Translations under genes and position numbers: made by a program
Notes under the pieces: model-generated
The model's database searches: none
What the model was told of the DNA's origin: nothing
What the model saw: the letters and a program-made list of their open reading frames with translations, nothing else
Origin: Cyanobacterium sp. HL-69
Lineage (GTDB): Bacteria > Cyanobacteriota > Cyanobacteriia > Cyanobacteriales > Cyanobacteriaceae
NCBI GenBank assembly: GCA_002813895.1
Contig: CP024912.1
Coordinates: 62,001-126,000 of the forward strand
Direction of reading: 5' to 3'
DNA: 64,000 nt
Shown: positions 27,199 to 37,205 of the stretch, in pieces
Position numbering within the stretch: the first letter of the stretch is position 1
Layout: each line of letters starts with the position of its first letter

Positions 27199-28942
27199 AG
27201 GGCAACCTTATCAGTAAAACGGAATCGTGGACAGAGAAAACTGCCATCACCTACTAAGGAGCAACTTATTAAAGCCAAGTCCTTAAAAAGAAAAATCGGA
27301 AACCTTCAAAAGTTATTAACTCGTAGCCTCTCAAATATACTGGTATCAGTTAGAAAGGTTACTCAGATTAATAATGGCAAGAATACGGCAGGGGTAGATA
27401 GAATTCTAATCACGACTCCAAAAAATAGGGAGGAATTAATCAAAATAATTCAAGAAAACTTGAGAAAAGGTTACACCCCCAAAGCCATACTTCGTAAGTT
27501 TATACCCAAGAAGAATGGGAAGGTCAGACCACTAGGGATACCCACAGTATATGACCGCTGCATTCAAAACATGGTGAGAAACTCTTTAGAACCCTATTGG
27601 GAAGCTCACTTCGAGGGAATCAGTTACGGTTTTAGACCATGTAGGAGTACCCATGATGCTATTGCCAAGATTTATTCTTTAGCAAGACCCAACAAGACAA
27701 AAAAATGGATTGTTGATGCGGACATAGAGAAGTGTTTCGACAATATCACACACGAAGCACTACTAGAGATATTAGGTAATTTCCCTTACAGGAAATATAT
27801 CGAACAATGGCTCAAATGCGGAGTTATGAATAATAACACGCTCGAAATGTCTCAATCAGGTACACCACAAGGGGGTGTTATTAGTCCCCTTTTGGCAAAT
27901 ATAGCACTACATGGTATGGAAGAAGCACTCGGTGTCAAATACACTTGCCGAGGTGAGATAACAGGCAAGAGGGCTTTAGTCCGATATGCCGATGACTTTG
28001 TAATCTTCTGCGAAAACAGGTTGGATGCCAAACAAGCTATTAAGGATTTAGAACCCTTTTTAAGTAAGAGAGGATTAAACTTGTCAGAAGCAAAGACAAA
28101 GATTGTTCACATAACAGAAGGATTTGATTTCTTAGGTTATAACATCAGACAACACAAAGTCAGTAACACGAAGACGGGTTACAAATGTCTCATAAAACCT
28201 TCCAAAGAGTCAATCAAAAACGTAAAATATAAAATCAAACAGATATTCAAAGAGTATCTAAGTAAACCATTAGACCTACTAATTGGTAAAATCAACGAGT
28301 TAGTGAGAGGTTGGGGAAACTATTACCGAAATGCAGTAAGTAAGAAAATCTTTTCACATCTTGATAATTATTTATTTAAAAGATGTGTCCGATATGTTAA
28401 AAGGATGCACCCCACCAAATCTAAGAAGTTTACGATACTTAAATACTGGGGGAGATTCTAACCCAGTAGGGATGATAAATAGGTCTTTGGTAATAAATCC
28501 AATGGTAACTACATAACTAAGTTCACATGGATTAAAATAAAACGCCATGAACTCATTGAGAAAACCAACTCACTAGATAACCCAGAATTAAGGGAGTATT
28601 TTTCCAAAAGGAAAAAGAAACTAGACAAACTGGAATCTGAAAAATTCAACGCAAGATGGAGAAACATTGCAAAGCAACAAAACTTCACTTGTCCACACTG
28701 TCAACAGTCGTTGTTTAACGGTGAGTCAACGGAAATACATCACATCATTCCAAGAGCTTTAGGAGGAAGTGACAACACTAAAAACCTAGTAATAAATACT
28801 GCATTATTACTGCCACAAAGCTCAACACAAAGTCGCTGTGAGAGCAACACAGAGACATGAAACGGACACACCAAAAGGACAATACTCTAAGGAGAACGTA
28901 ACAGAGGAATTGTCAACCAACATTCAACTTAGTTTATTCTAA
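27199..28942 (+). pseudogene. ltrA: Group II intron reverse transcriptase/maturase, degraded
   Basis: The RT palm and fingers are intact: FIPKKNGKVRPLGIPTVYDR, YGFRPCRSTHDAI, SQSGTPQGGVISPLLANI and the catalytic YADDFVIFC. The open frame reaches back to 27199 (KIGNLQKLLTRSLSNILVSVRKVTQ) but has no ATG, GTG or TTG before 27460, and the usual N-terminal WxxIxW segment is missing. After domain X two in-frame stops occur, TAA at 28459 and TAG at 28480; the latter stands where a Trp is expected (DDK-W-VFGNK). Reading continues in frame into an HNH endonuclease domain (CPHCQQSLF, EIHHIIPRALGGSDNTKNLV) and then shifts frame near 28800 before HYYCHKAQHKVAVRA. The multiple lesions indicate a dead protein. 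Confidence 0.87.
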
Positions 28943-28976
28943 TATCCATTAGAATATATAGTAGATGTGAATGCTT

Positions 28977-29010
28977 GAGCCGTATGCTTGGAAACTTGCA
29001 CGTACGGTTC
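28977..29010 (+). ncRNA. Group II intron domain V
   Basis: A 34-nt catalytic hairpin GAGCCGTATGC - TTGGAAACTT - GCACGTACGGTTC with the GAAA tetraloop and AGC triad. Its stem is fully complementary apart from the conserved bulge. Confidence 0.88.
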
Positions 29011-29563
29011 TTAGGGGAGAAAAGGGGAGTAATCCCCTCTACTTACCCGACAAATATATTCTTTGCCATATTAATAAAGCGTTCTTTAAATATATAGTAT
29101 TTATTAGCTTCTTCTAAAGAGAGTAATAAATTATTAAGTAAGTTTTTTGATCCCAGTCCCGCTTTTACAGTTTTTCCATTATGTAAAATAAGATTTTTAC
29201 CTTTTCTTTCACCTAAATAATCTTCAACACCTAATAAATAAAACAAAGCCGTTTTTTCAAATGAGCCTAGATTAATTTCTTTGTTTGATTGAATTAGTGT
29301 CTTGACCGATAATTCATAATTATTTTCAAAAATTATATTAGCTTTTTCTCGTCTATTAGATAATACAAAATTAGTAATAAACTGATTTTCAACAAAAATA
29401 TTACTCGACTGTAAATTTTGATTGCTTCGACCTATTTCATCGGTTACTTTTCCATTAAATATAATAAATAGTCTTCAAAGTCTCTTGCCGTTGTTTTTCT
29501 TTTTGCAACTTCTTTATGAGAAATATTTTTGTAAAGATAGTTTAAAAGATATGCAGTATTATA

Positions 29564-30440
29564 GTCACTTTACTTAAGTATGAACCAATCAAGGGTAAAA
29601 TAATGGATGAAGTAATTATTTTTATATTTAAGTATAATGCCCCATCATATAGAATTAAGACAAAAAGTAATTGACTATGTAGAAAATAGAGGTAACGTAA
29701 CAAAAGCATCGAGAATATTTGGAATATCAAGAGCATCAATATATAGATGGTTGAATAGAAAAGATTTAAGACCAACAGTGGTCAAAACTCGTCAAAGAAA
29801 ATTAGATAAATCAGCACTATATGAAGATGTAGTGAAAAATCCAGATGATAAATTAATAGATAGAGCGAAAAAATTTGGAGTAACAATGTCAGCAATATCT
29901 CATGCATTCAAAAAAATGAACATAACAAGAAAAAAAACAGTTACGTTATAGAGAAAGAAATAGAAAACAAAGAATAGAATACTTACAAAAATTAAGAGAA
30001 TTAGTCAAAAAATACGGAAGTAAGAGTATGGTATTTATTGATGAGTAAGGATTTGAGGAAATAAGTACTTGCATTTATGGGTGGTCAAAAAAAGGAAAAA
30101 AAATTTATGATGAGAAACAAGGAAAACGAGGAAAAAGAGAAAATTTAGTAGCAGGAAGAAGAAAGAAAGAAAAAGATTTTATTGCTCCAATGATCTTTAC
30201 AGGAAGTTTAAATGCAGAAAGTGTTGAATCATGGCTAAAAATGTATTTATTACCATCACTAAAACAATTTTCAATACTAATAATGGATAATGCACCAATC
30301 CACCGAAAAAATATGATAAAAGAATTAGTAGAAGAAGCAGGTCATCTAGTAATGTTTTTACCAACTTATTCACCAGATTTAAATGATATTGAACACGATT
30401 TTAGTGCTTTAAAAAGAGCAAAAATGTATAGCGATAGTAC
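29564..30440 (+). mobile_element. IS630-family insertion sequence, inactivated
   Basis: An 877-bp element between TA dinucleotides (29562-29563 and 30441-30442), the target duplication expected for IS630/Tc1-mariner elements. Ends are GTCACTTTACTTAAG on the left and the reverse complement of GTACTATCGCTATAC on the right; the terminal repeats match only partly. It carries a two-frame transposase and interrupts the minus-strand pseudogene. Confidence 0.8.
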
Positions 30441-30447
30441 TAGCTAA
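29637..30447 (+). pseudogene. IS630-family transposase, frameshifted and with an internal stop
   Basis: The N-terminal part (29637-29951, 104 aa) is a helix-turn-helix region (RGNVTKASRIFGISRASIYRWLNRK). At a run of eight A residues (29930-29938) the frame shifts; in IS630 elements this can be programmed. In the second frame (KKQLRYRERNRKQRIEYL) the first DDE aspartate motif reads FIDE-stop-GFE, with TAA at 30046 where Ser is expected. The rest continues with YGWSKKGKK, the second Asp in LIMDNAPIHRK and the final acidic motif YSPDLNDIEHDFSALKR, ending at a stop in flanking DNA. The nonsense codon within the catalytic motif means the enzyme is probably dead. Confidence 0.85.
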
Positions 30448-30667
30448 ATGTCTCAGTCTTATTTTGATTGACTATAAATCTATTGTTATGGCTCACTAAA
30501 TAAGAAAAAAAAGACTGTATATCATCTAAATCAATGTTATTTAATTTAATTTCTGGTTGATTTTTTAAATATTCCCTAATAACTTCTATTATTTTATAAT
30601 TATTCACCATTATTAATTTTCTAAGTATTGATTATTTATTGGAAACACTAACTCTAATAATACAATT

Positions 30668-30690
30668 AAAAAAGGTGGGCAATGCCCACC
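30668..30690 (-). terminator. Rho-independent terminator of chlH
   Basis: On the minus strand the stem GGTGGGC-ATT-GCCCACC is followed by TTTTTT, 29 bp after the chlH stop. The hairpin is also a dispersed sequence: a variant, GGTGAGCAATGCCCACC, lies at 37105-37121. Confidence 0.8.
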
Positions 30691-30718
30691 CTACAGTTAA
30701 TTAATGATAATCAAAAAT

Positions 30719-33700
30719 TTACTCAATACCTTCGATGCGATCTTCCGCTTCTTGGTAAAGTTGTTGTAACTTCTCAATATTCTCATCAGAAGTTTCCCAA
30801 TAACCACGGCCGTTAACTTCCAATAAAGTGCTAACCATACGACGGAAAGAATTGGGGTTCAAATCCATCAACCGTTTACACATCTCCTCATCTTGGATAA
30901 AGGTAGTGTTAGTGTCCTCATATACCCAGTTGTCCACAGCGTCGGCGGTGGCACTCCAACCCATGGTATTTACAAGGCGTTTGGATAATTCCCTTACCCC
31001 TTCATAACCGTGGGATAACATACCTTCATACCATTTGGGGTTTAATAATTTGGTACGGGCATCTAGGCGCACAGTTTCCGAGAGGGTACGCACTTGAGCG
31101 TTAGCGGTGGTGGTGTCTGCGATGTATGCAGAGGGTTTTTTACCATCATCGCGCAAGGATGCTACTACCTTGGTAGGATCAGAGTCGAAGTAGTGGGATA
31201 CATCGGTTAAGCTAATCTCGGAGGAGTCTAAGTTTTGGAAGGTGGCATCAGCAGTTTTCAAGGATTTCTCAAAAATGTCTCTGCCTTCATCCATTACCCC
31301 CGGATTGTCGGAGTTGAAAGCGAAGGATTTACGGTTTAAGTACATATCCCGCAATTCTTGCTCTTCTTCCCAGCTACTATTTTCTACGGCTAAGTTAACG
31401 TTGGAAGAATAGGAACCAGAGGCGTTAGAGAATACACGGGTTGCCGCCTGACGGAGGTTGATACCCATTTCTTCTGCTTGATCTAAGGCGTGTTTGCGCA
31501 CAAAGTTCATCTCGATGGGTTCATCGGCTTCCGCTGCTTTTTTCACCGCTTGATCTAATAAGTTCATTTGGTTTATGAATAGATCACGGAATACCCCAGA
31601 ACAGTTTACCACTACGTCAATGCGGGGTCTGCCTAATTCTTCTAGGGGAATTAATTCGAGTTTGTTAACCCTTCCCAAAGCATCAGGTACAGGTTTTACC
31701 CCAATCATCCACATGATTTGAGCGAGGGATTCACCGTAGGTTTTGATGTTGTCGGTTCCCCATAATACACAGGCGATGGTTTCGGGATATTTACCACCGT
31801 TGTCGATCTTTTGACGCTCTAGGAGTCTGTCCACCACGATTTTAGCTGATTGTACGGCGGCTAGGGTGGGGATTTTTTGAGGGTCTAGGGCGTGAATGTT
31901 TTTCCCTGTGGGTAATACATTGGGATTACGGATGGGATCTCCCCCAGGGCCGGGTAGTACATATTCCCCCTCAAGGGCTTTGAGTAAACCGCCTAATTCG
32001 TTATCGGCACAAACTTGCTCAAGGCAAAATTCGAGGAATTCAAATAGGGGTTTGATGGCTTTTTCATCCACGTTGGTATAACCAAATTCATGGAGTTTGG
32101 CAACCCAAGGTTCTTTTTTACCCATGTTGAAGAAGTTTAACTTGGAAACAAGGGAGACTCTTCCTTCGGCGTTAATTTGTTCTTCTACTAAGGCTCTGAC
32201 GGCGGCTCTGGTGGCTTCGGTGATGTGTTGTAATAGTTCTACATCGGCGAGTACCCCTCTATCGGCGTTACGATAAATTTCTTCCATATTACGCCCGATA
32301 CTTCTGGCGATGATGGTGGGTAAGCTCCAGATTCCGTCGTCTTCACGATCTAAGCTACCAATGTTGACTAAAGTTGCGATCGCCTCTTCAGCGGTAGGAG
32401 GTTTACCGATGACGTGTAACCCACAGGGTAAAAGACGAGATTCGATTTCCATCAACTTACGATATACCGCCCCAACGATAGTATCCCTTTGCTCTTCGGT
32501 GAGGGTGCTAGAGTCAAATAATTGAGGCTCTTGCCCTTCGGGGGTAGCAATTTCAGGAATATCTTTATCAAGGTTACAGATACGGGCTTGATCAACGATG
32601 GTATTAACGATTTGCACCGCACGACCACCTTCTTTTAACCCTTGGTAAGAACCGATTAACTCACTCAATTCTTCCAAACCTTTGTAGAGTCCAGCATTTT
32701 CAGCGGGGGGGGTAAGGTAAGAAATGGTATTGGCATAACTACGACGTTTGGCGATGGTTGCCTCACTGGGGTTGTTGGCAGCGTAGTAATAGATGTTAGG
32801 AATATTACCGATGAGACTATCGGGGTAACAATCTCCAGACATCCCCATCTGTTTACCAGGCATAAATTCGAGGGAGCCATGGGTTCCGAAATGGAGTACC
32901 GCATCCACGCCCCAAACTTTTTCAAGGTAGGTGTAGTAAGCGGCAAAACCATGATGAGGGGAAGCCGAGCGAGAAAATAACAATCTCATGGGATCTCCTT
33001 CATAACCGAAGGTAGGTTGTACCCCAATAAAGACGTTACCGAAGTGTTTACCGTAAATTAAGAGGTTTTGACCGTCACTGTTAAGATGTCCAGGTGGTGG
33101 TCCCCAGTTTTCTTCTAGTTTTTGGGAGTAAGGGGTTAAACGCTCATATTCTTCCACACTCATGCGGTAAGCCACGTTTAACTCAGGGCTAGAGTATTGT
33201 GCCTGAGCGTCATGGATGACCATTTCCATTAGTTCTTTGGGGGTTTCGGGTACGTCTTGGATGTCGTAGCCGTTGTGTTGCATTCCCTTCAAGACTTCAT
33301 GGATAGAGCCGAATACGTCTAAATAAGCCGCTGTACCGACGTTTCCTTTATCGGGGGGGAAACTGAAGACGGTAATGGCAAGTTTTTTCTCTAATTTGGG
33401 TTTTTTGCGTAGGTTTGTCCATTTTAAAGCCCTGGAGGCGATCGCCTCTACCCTATCTTGTAAAGTAATAGAGCGTCCAGTATTACCATCTCTACCAGAG
33501 AGAATAATAGGCTCAATAGCACCGTCTAACTCAGGAATAGCAATTTGCAACGCTACTTGGATAGGGTGTAAACCAAGATCACTTTCTTCCCATTCTTCCG
33601 TGGTTTGGAATACCAAAGGTAAAGCCACCATGTAGGGACGATTGAGACGCTTGAGCGAATCTACCGCCTTGGGATGATCCTGTCTAGCAGGGCCACCCAC

Positions 33701-34744
33701 GAGGGCAAAACCAGTCAAAGAAACCACCGCATCTACAATGGGTAAAGGCTCCACCCCTTGTACAGGCTTATCCCAGAAATACTCATTTACAGGCTTAGAA
33801 AAATCCAAACCACCCGCAAATACAGGAATTACCCTTGCACCACGATATTCAAACTCCTGTAACATCGCCACATAGTGGGCATCGTCTCCAGTTACTAAGT
33901 GAGTCCGTTGTAATACTAACCCAACGGTAGGAGCAAGAGGATCTTTTAAATCATCACTAATATCATCACGGCTGTTATACCAGTTGAGATACCCTTTGAT
34001 GTCCTCAAACATAGTGGGGGCAAGGGGATGCCATATACCCATATCAGGATAAACGATAGGCTCAGCATACTTAGCGTTACGGTTAAGTAGAGATTTTTCC
34101 CCAGTGAAGACATATTTGTCAGCCAACATCAAGAAGAAGTTTTCGAGGTTGTCAGCAGAACCACCCAACCAATACTGGAAACTTAACATAAAGTTACGAG
34201 CATCTTGAGCTTTTTCCACAGGTAAATATTTCAATACCGTGGGAAGGGTGCGTAAAAGTTTGAGCATAGCATCTTCAAAACCAGCCCCCGACTTTTGCTT
34301 ACGCTTCTTCATAAAGTCGCCGATGACGCTCTTACTTTGTCCGAGTTGTGCCATGCTGAAGCTACCCATTTTGTTGAGGCGCATTACTTCGGGCATGGAG
34401 GGGAAGACTACTGCCGCATCTAGGGTGTCACGGTGGGGAGTCACAGCTTCCACCACTTTTTGAGCCAATTCTTCGATGAAAATTAAAGATGCAATGAAAA
34501 TATTTGCTTCTGAGACATCTTTTTTGAACTCTTCATAGTTTTCAGGGCTTCTCAATTCTTCGATGAGATAACCGCTAATTTCAATGGCGAGATTGGGGTT
34601 ATGGGCGTTAATCGATTTGATGGCCGCAGAAATAGAACTTTGATACTGAGGTTCTAAAACAACATAAACCACCTTCATTAAAGCACGATCTCCTAGGTTT
34701 TCTGGTGCTATGTGTCTGATGGCGGATTTTACGTTTGTAAACAT
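30719..34744 (-). CDS. chlH: Magnesium chelatase subunit H
   Basis: A 1341-residue ChlH, normal for the oxygenic-phototroph form. It is the porphyrin-binding subunit of the ChlH-ChlI-ChlD complex that inserts Mg2+ into protoporphyrin IX, the first committed step to chlorophyll. Conserved blocks include the N-terminal [21 protein letters not shown] region, [39 protein letters not shown] and a C-terminal [20 protein letters not shown]. It is a single-gene unit with its own terminator. It is divergent from ndhF with a 468-bp control region. Confidence 0.98.
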   Translation of the reverse strand: MFTNVKSAIRHIAPENLGDRALMKVVYVVLEPQYQSSISAAIKSINAHNPNLAIEISGYLIEELRSPENYEEFKKDVSEANIFIASLIFIEELAQKVVEAVTPHRDTLDAAVVFPSMPEVMRLNKMGSFSMAQLGQSKSVIGDFMKKRKQKSGAGFEDAMLKLLRTLPTVLKYLPVEKAQDARNFMLSFQYWLGGSADNLENFFLMLADKYVFTGEKSLLNRNAKYAEPIVYPDMGIWHPLAPTMFEDIKGYLNWYNSRDDISDDLKDPLAPTVGLVLQRTHLVTGDDAHYVAMLQEFEYRGARVIPVFAGGLDFSKPVNEYFWDKPVQGVEPLPIVDAVVSLTGFALVGGPARQDHPKAVDSLKRLNRPYMVALPLVFQTTEEWEESDLGLHPIQVALQIAIPELDGAIEPIILSGRDGNTGRSITLQDRVEAIASRALKWTNLRKKPKLEKKLAITVFSFPPDKGNVGTAAYLDVFGSIHEVLKGMQHNGYDIQDVPETPKELMEMVIHDAQAQYSSPELNVAYRMSVEEYERLTPYSQKLEENWGPPPGHLNSDGQNLLIYGKHFGNVFIGVQPTFGYEGDPMRLLFSRSASPHHGFAAYYTYLEKVWGVDAVLHFGTHGSLEFMPGKQMGMSGDCYPDSLIGNIPNIYYYAANNPSEATIAKRRSYANTISYLTPPAENAGLYKGLEELSELIGSYQGLKEGGRAVQIVNTIVDQARICNLDKDIPEIATPEGQEPQLFDSSTLTEEQRDTIVGAVYRKLMEIESRLLPCGLHVIGKPPTAEEAIATLVNIGSLDREDDGIWSLPTIIARSIGRNMEEIYRNADRGVLADVELLQHITEATRAAVRALVEEQINAEGRVSLVSKLNFFNMGKKEPWVAKLHEFGYTNVDEKAIKPLFEFLEFCLEQVCADNELGGLLKALEGEYVLPGPGGDPIRNPNVLPTGKNIHALDPQKIPTLAAVQSAKIVVDRLLERQKIDNGGKYPETIACVLWGTDNIKTYGESLAQIMWMIGVKPVPDALGRVNKLELIPLEELGRPRIDVVVNCSGVFRDLFINQMNLLDQAVKKAAEADEPIEMNFVRKHALDQAEEMGINLRQAATRVFSNASGSYSSNVNLAVENSSWEEEQELRDMYLNRKSFAFNSDNPGVMDEGRDIFEKSLKTADATFQNLDSSEISLTDVSHYFDSDPTKVVASLRDDGKKPSAYIADTTTANAQVRTLSETVRLDARTKLLNPKWYEGMLSHGYEGVRELSKRLVNTMGWSATADAVDNWVYEDTNTTFIQDEEMCKRLMDLNPNSFRRMVSTLLEVNGRGYWETSDENIEKLQQLYQEAEDRIEGIE

Positions 34745-35212
34745 TAATGTTTTTTCTCCTATTTAGGTGAATTTAAACGGGATATGTTAAGAATTATTAC
34801 AGAGCTTAATATACGCTCTTTATTGTTTGTACCACGAAAATAAGCTCTTTTACCTATATTTTTGGGAATCTTTACGGTAATCCGTAGTATTTTGTTACAA
34901 ATTGTTACAAGTATGCGGTTTTTGAGAATGAAAATTAAGAAATCAAGGGAAAACCATGGTTTTTCCATAAAAATCAAGTTGTGAAGCAAGGATAATATTC
35001 TCGGTTTTTCGCCTTCCCTAGACCATTTTTTCGGTAACGTCTAATTGATGAGGTGATTCTGGGCAGAAGGCTAAAATATGGTACAGTCAATACAAATTTA
35101 AGAAAACGTTTTTATATTAATTTGCCTTTTTTGTTTATTAATGATTTAAATCATTGTCATGGAATTAGGTAATTTTTGATTGAGCTAAAGTTGCAGATAA
35201 GAAAAATTCAAG
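34745..35212. other. 468-bp divergent control region chlH / ndhF
   Basis: No credible gene. It contains a 10-bp-period direct repeat TTGTTACAA-A-TTGTTACAA at 34892-34910, about 150 bp upstream of chlH, a possible activator or promoter element. The ndhF-proximal half is AT-rich with TTTAAATCATTGTCATGGAAT near 35145. No riboswitch-like structure is recognised. Confidence 0.5.
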
Positions 35213-35215
35213 GTG

Positions 35216-37102
35216 ATGACAGAATTTCTGGTTAGATATGTATGGTTAGTACCTTTTTATAGTTTACTTGGGGCATTATTTACCCTTCCTTGGGCTTTAG
35301 GGTTTGTGCGTCGTACAGGGCCACGGCCGGCGGCTTATATAAATATTTTGATGACTTTACTATCATTTATTCATGGTAGTGTGGCTTTTAGTTATGTTTT
35401 GAACCATGATTCTTTTAATTTAAATTTTCCCTGGTTTACCATCGCTGATTTAGATTTATCTTTTGCGGTGGAAGTCTCTCAGATTAGCATGACGGCCCTA
35501 AGTTTGGTTACATTAATCAGCTTATTGGCACAGGTATTTGCGATCGGTTATATGGAGAAAGATTGGTCTTTGGCTAGATTTTTCGGTATCATGAGTTTCT
35601 TTGAGGCAGCTATCGGCGGTATAGCCCTAAGTGATTCTTTACTCCTCAGCTATGGCTTATTAGAACTATTAACCCTTTCTACCTATTTATTAGTGGGTTT
35701 TTGGTATGCTCAACCCCTCGTCGTTACAGCGGCCAGAGATGCTTTTCTTACTAAAAGAGTGGGAGATATTATTCTTTTAATGGGCTTAGTGGCTCTTTCT
35801 AGCTATGGGGCAGGGTTGACTTTTTCTGAGTTAACCACTTGGGCGGCTGATCATCCTCTATCTGATTTTACCGCCGCTTTGTTGGGTTTATCCCTTATTG
35901 CTGGGCCTACTGGTAAGTGCGCTCAATTTCCCCTTAACCTATGGTTAGATGAAGGAATGGAAGGGCCTAGCCCTGCTAGTATTCTGCGAAATTCCGTGGT
36001 AGTTTCGGCGGGGGCTTATGTATTGATTAAATTAGAGCCTGTATTTACTCTCTCTCCTGTATCGGCGGATGCTTTAATTATTATTGGTGCTATTACTGCC
36101 ATTGGTGGTTCATTAATTGCCTTGGCACAGGTCGATTTAAAGCGAACTTTATCCCATTCTACCAGTGCCTATTTAGGTTTAGCATTTATTGCAGTGGGTT
36201 TGGGTCATGTAGATATTGCTTTTCTGATTGTCTTAACCCATGGCATTGCCAAGGCTTTATTGTTCATGAGTGCGGCTTCGGTGATTCTTACTACCACAGC
36301 TCAAAATATTACCGAGTTGGGGGGATTATGGTCAAAAATGCCCGCAACAACGATCGCCTTTATGACTGGTAGTGCAGGAATTGTGGGCTTATTACCCCTA
36401 GGAATGTTTTTCACCCTTTCTCGTTGGTTTGACGGCAAATTAGATGTCCCTTGGTGGTTATTGGGGATTTTGTTAACGGTAAATCTAATTAATGCCCTTA
36501 ACTTCACCCGTGTATTTCGTCTTGTTTTCCTAGGACAAACCCAACCGAAAACAAAAAGAGCGCCAGAGGTTATTTGGTCCATGGCTTTACCCATGGTGAC
36601 ATTAACAATTTTCACCTTACTAAGCCCTTTAATTCCTATTAAATACTCTCTATGGTTAAGCCCCATATCACCCCTAACTAATAATAATAGTCAGATATTG
36701 ACTTTTGCCGTACCCGCATTAATTATTTCTGGGGCGGTGGGAGTCATTGTTGGTTTTACTTTACCACTACATCGATTATGGGATCGTCCTTTAAACAAGT
36801 TTGTCCGTTTTACCCAAGATTTACTGGCCTACGACTTCTATTTAGACAAAATTTATCAATATACCGTGGTGGCTTTTGTCACTGCCTTATCTCGTCTAAC
36901 GACATGGTTTGATCGTTATGTGGTTGATGGGGCGGTAAACTTGGTGAGTTTATTCGCTATTTTTAGCGGTAACGCATTAAAGTACAACACTTCTGGACAA
37001 TCTCAGTTTTATGTCCTTACCATCTTAGTGGGGGTAAGTCTTTTGATGTGGTCAATTGTGAGTGGTCAATGGGGTAATATTCTTAGTTATTGGAATTTTT
37101 AG
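35216..37102 (+). CDS. ndhF: NAD(P)H-quinone oxidoreductase subunit NdhF (CO2-uptake NdhF3/F4 type)
   Basis: A 628-residue, highly hydrophobic proton-pumping subunit of NDH-1 (complex I subunit 5 family). It has ELLTLSTYLLVGFWY, GPTGKCAQFPLNLWLDEGMEGPSPASILRNSVVVSAGAY and KRTLSHSTSAYLG. Length is shorter than respiratory NdhF1 and fits the NdhF3/NdhF4 forms used in NDH-1MS CO2-uptake complexes. It is followed by ndhD but not by cupA, which mildly favours the constitutive F4/D4 set. A GTG three bases earlier (35213) could also start translation. The gene stands 103 bp before ndhD. Confidence 0.92.
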   Translation: MTEFLVRYVWLVPFYSLLGALFTLPWALGFVRRTGPRPAAYINILMTLLSFIHGSVAFSYVLNHDSFNLNFPWFTIADLDLSFAVEVSQISMTALSLVTLISLLAQVFAIGYMEKDWSLARFFGIMSFFEAAIGGIALSDSLLLSYGLLELLTLSTYLLVGFWYAQPLVVTAARDAFLTKRVGDIILLMGLVALSSYGAGLTFSELTTWAADHPLSDFTAALLGLSLIAGPTGKCAQFPLNLWLDEGMEGPSPASILRNSVVVSAGAYVLIKLEPVFTLSPVSADALIIIGAITAIGGSLIALAQVDLKRTLSHSTSAYLGLAFIAVGLGHVDIAFLIVLTHGIAKALLFMSAASVILTTTAQNITELGGLWSKMPATTIAFMTGSAGIVGLLPLGMFFTLSRWFDGKLDVPWWLLGILLTVNLINALNFTRVFRLVFLGQTQPKTKRAPEVIWSMALPMVTLTIFTLLSPLIPIKYSLWLSPISPLTNNNSQILTFAVPALIISGAVGVIVGFTLPLHRLWDRPLNKFVRFTQDLLAYDFYLDKIYQYTVVAFVTALSRLTTWFDRYVVDGAVNLVSLFAIFSGNALKYNTSGQSQFYVLTILVGVSLLMWSIVSGQWGNILSYWNF

Positions 37103-37104
37103 TT

Positions 37105-37121
37105 GGTGAGCAATGCCCACC
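37105..37121. repeat. GGTGAGCAATGCCCACC hairpin after ndhF
   Basis: Imperfect 7-bp stem hairpin 2 bp after the ndhF stop, a variant of the chlH terminator sequence. No T-run follows, so termination is uncertain. Confidence 0.6.
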
Positions 37122-37150
37122 GTACTTGTTGATCTGGCGTTGGTTTTGGG

Positions 37151-37170
37151 CAAGGGGCTTAAGCTCCTTG
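37151..37170. repeat. CAAGGGG hairpin repeat, copy 3
   Basis: CAAGGGGCTTAAGCTCCTTG with one mismatch in the stem, 36 bp upstream of ndhD, followed by TAAGAAAAAATTT. Lies inside the presumed ndhF-ndhD operon. Confidence 0.8.
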
Positions 37171-37205
37171 TAAGAAAAAATTTATGATTATTTACTTTTA
37201 AAAAA

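Larger units (their letters stand above)
26793..29051 (+). mobile_element. Group II intron (about 2.26 kb) with decayed intron-encoded protein
   Basis: The 5' end is the canonical GTGCGACC at 26793. The 34-nt domain V lies at 28977-29010 (GAGCCGTATGC ... GCACGTACGGTTC with GAAA loop), followed by a domain VI hairpin and a 3' end at ACCCGAC (29051). The 3' boundary is supported by the interrupted minus-strand gene, whose reading frame rejoins exactly when 26793-29051 is removed. Domain I-III sequence occupies 26793 to about 27180, and the reverse transcriptase lies in domain IV. The RNA core looks intact, so the intron might still splice if supplied with a maturase in trans. Confidence 0.88.
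26763..30609 (-). pseudogene. Unidentified gene (about 235 codons) broken by a group II intron, an IS630 element and a frameshift
   Basis: Pieces in coding order: ATG at 30609 down to 30443 (MVNNYKIIEVIREYL ... NKTETFS); then, across the IS, 29561-29475 (YNTAYLLNYLYKN, KRKTTARDFEDYLL); a frameshift near 29460-29475; then 29474-29052 (FNGKVTDEIGRSNQ ... LGVEDYLGERKGKN, INMAKNIF); then, across the intron, 26792-26763 (YDQFIVVNP, stop). The last 20 bp overlap the cpcE 3' end. Removing the IS with one TA copy and the intron restores the frame at both joints. The product is AT-rich and Asn/Lys-rich, unlike its neighbours, which suggests transfer. I do not recognise it; a small enzyme such as a restriction endonuclease is only a guess. 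Confidence 0.75.

Noticed and set aside
29043-29246. 67-aa minus-strand ORF as a separate small gene
   Set aside because: It starts at an internal TTG and its frame extends to 29474 and beyond the IS and intron; it is a fragment of the broken gene.
26640-32370. Absence of HIP1 sites as proof of foreign origin of the whole stretch
   Set aside because: HIP1 is also absent for about 4.6 kb over ndhF, a core gene, so the gap is only weak support.
34759-34989. 76-aa minus-strand ORF upstream of chlH
   Set aside because: Biased Ile/Lys/Asn composition, no recognisable domain, and it covers the chlH promoter region; treated as chance.
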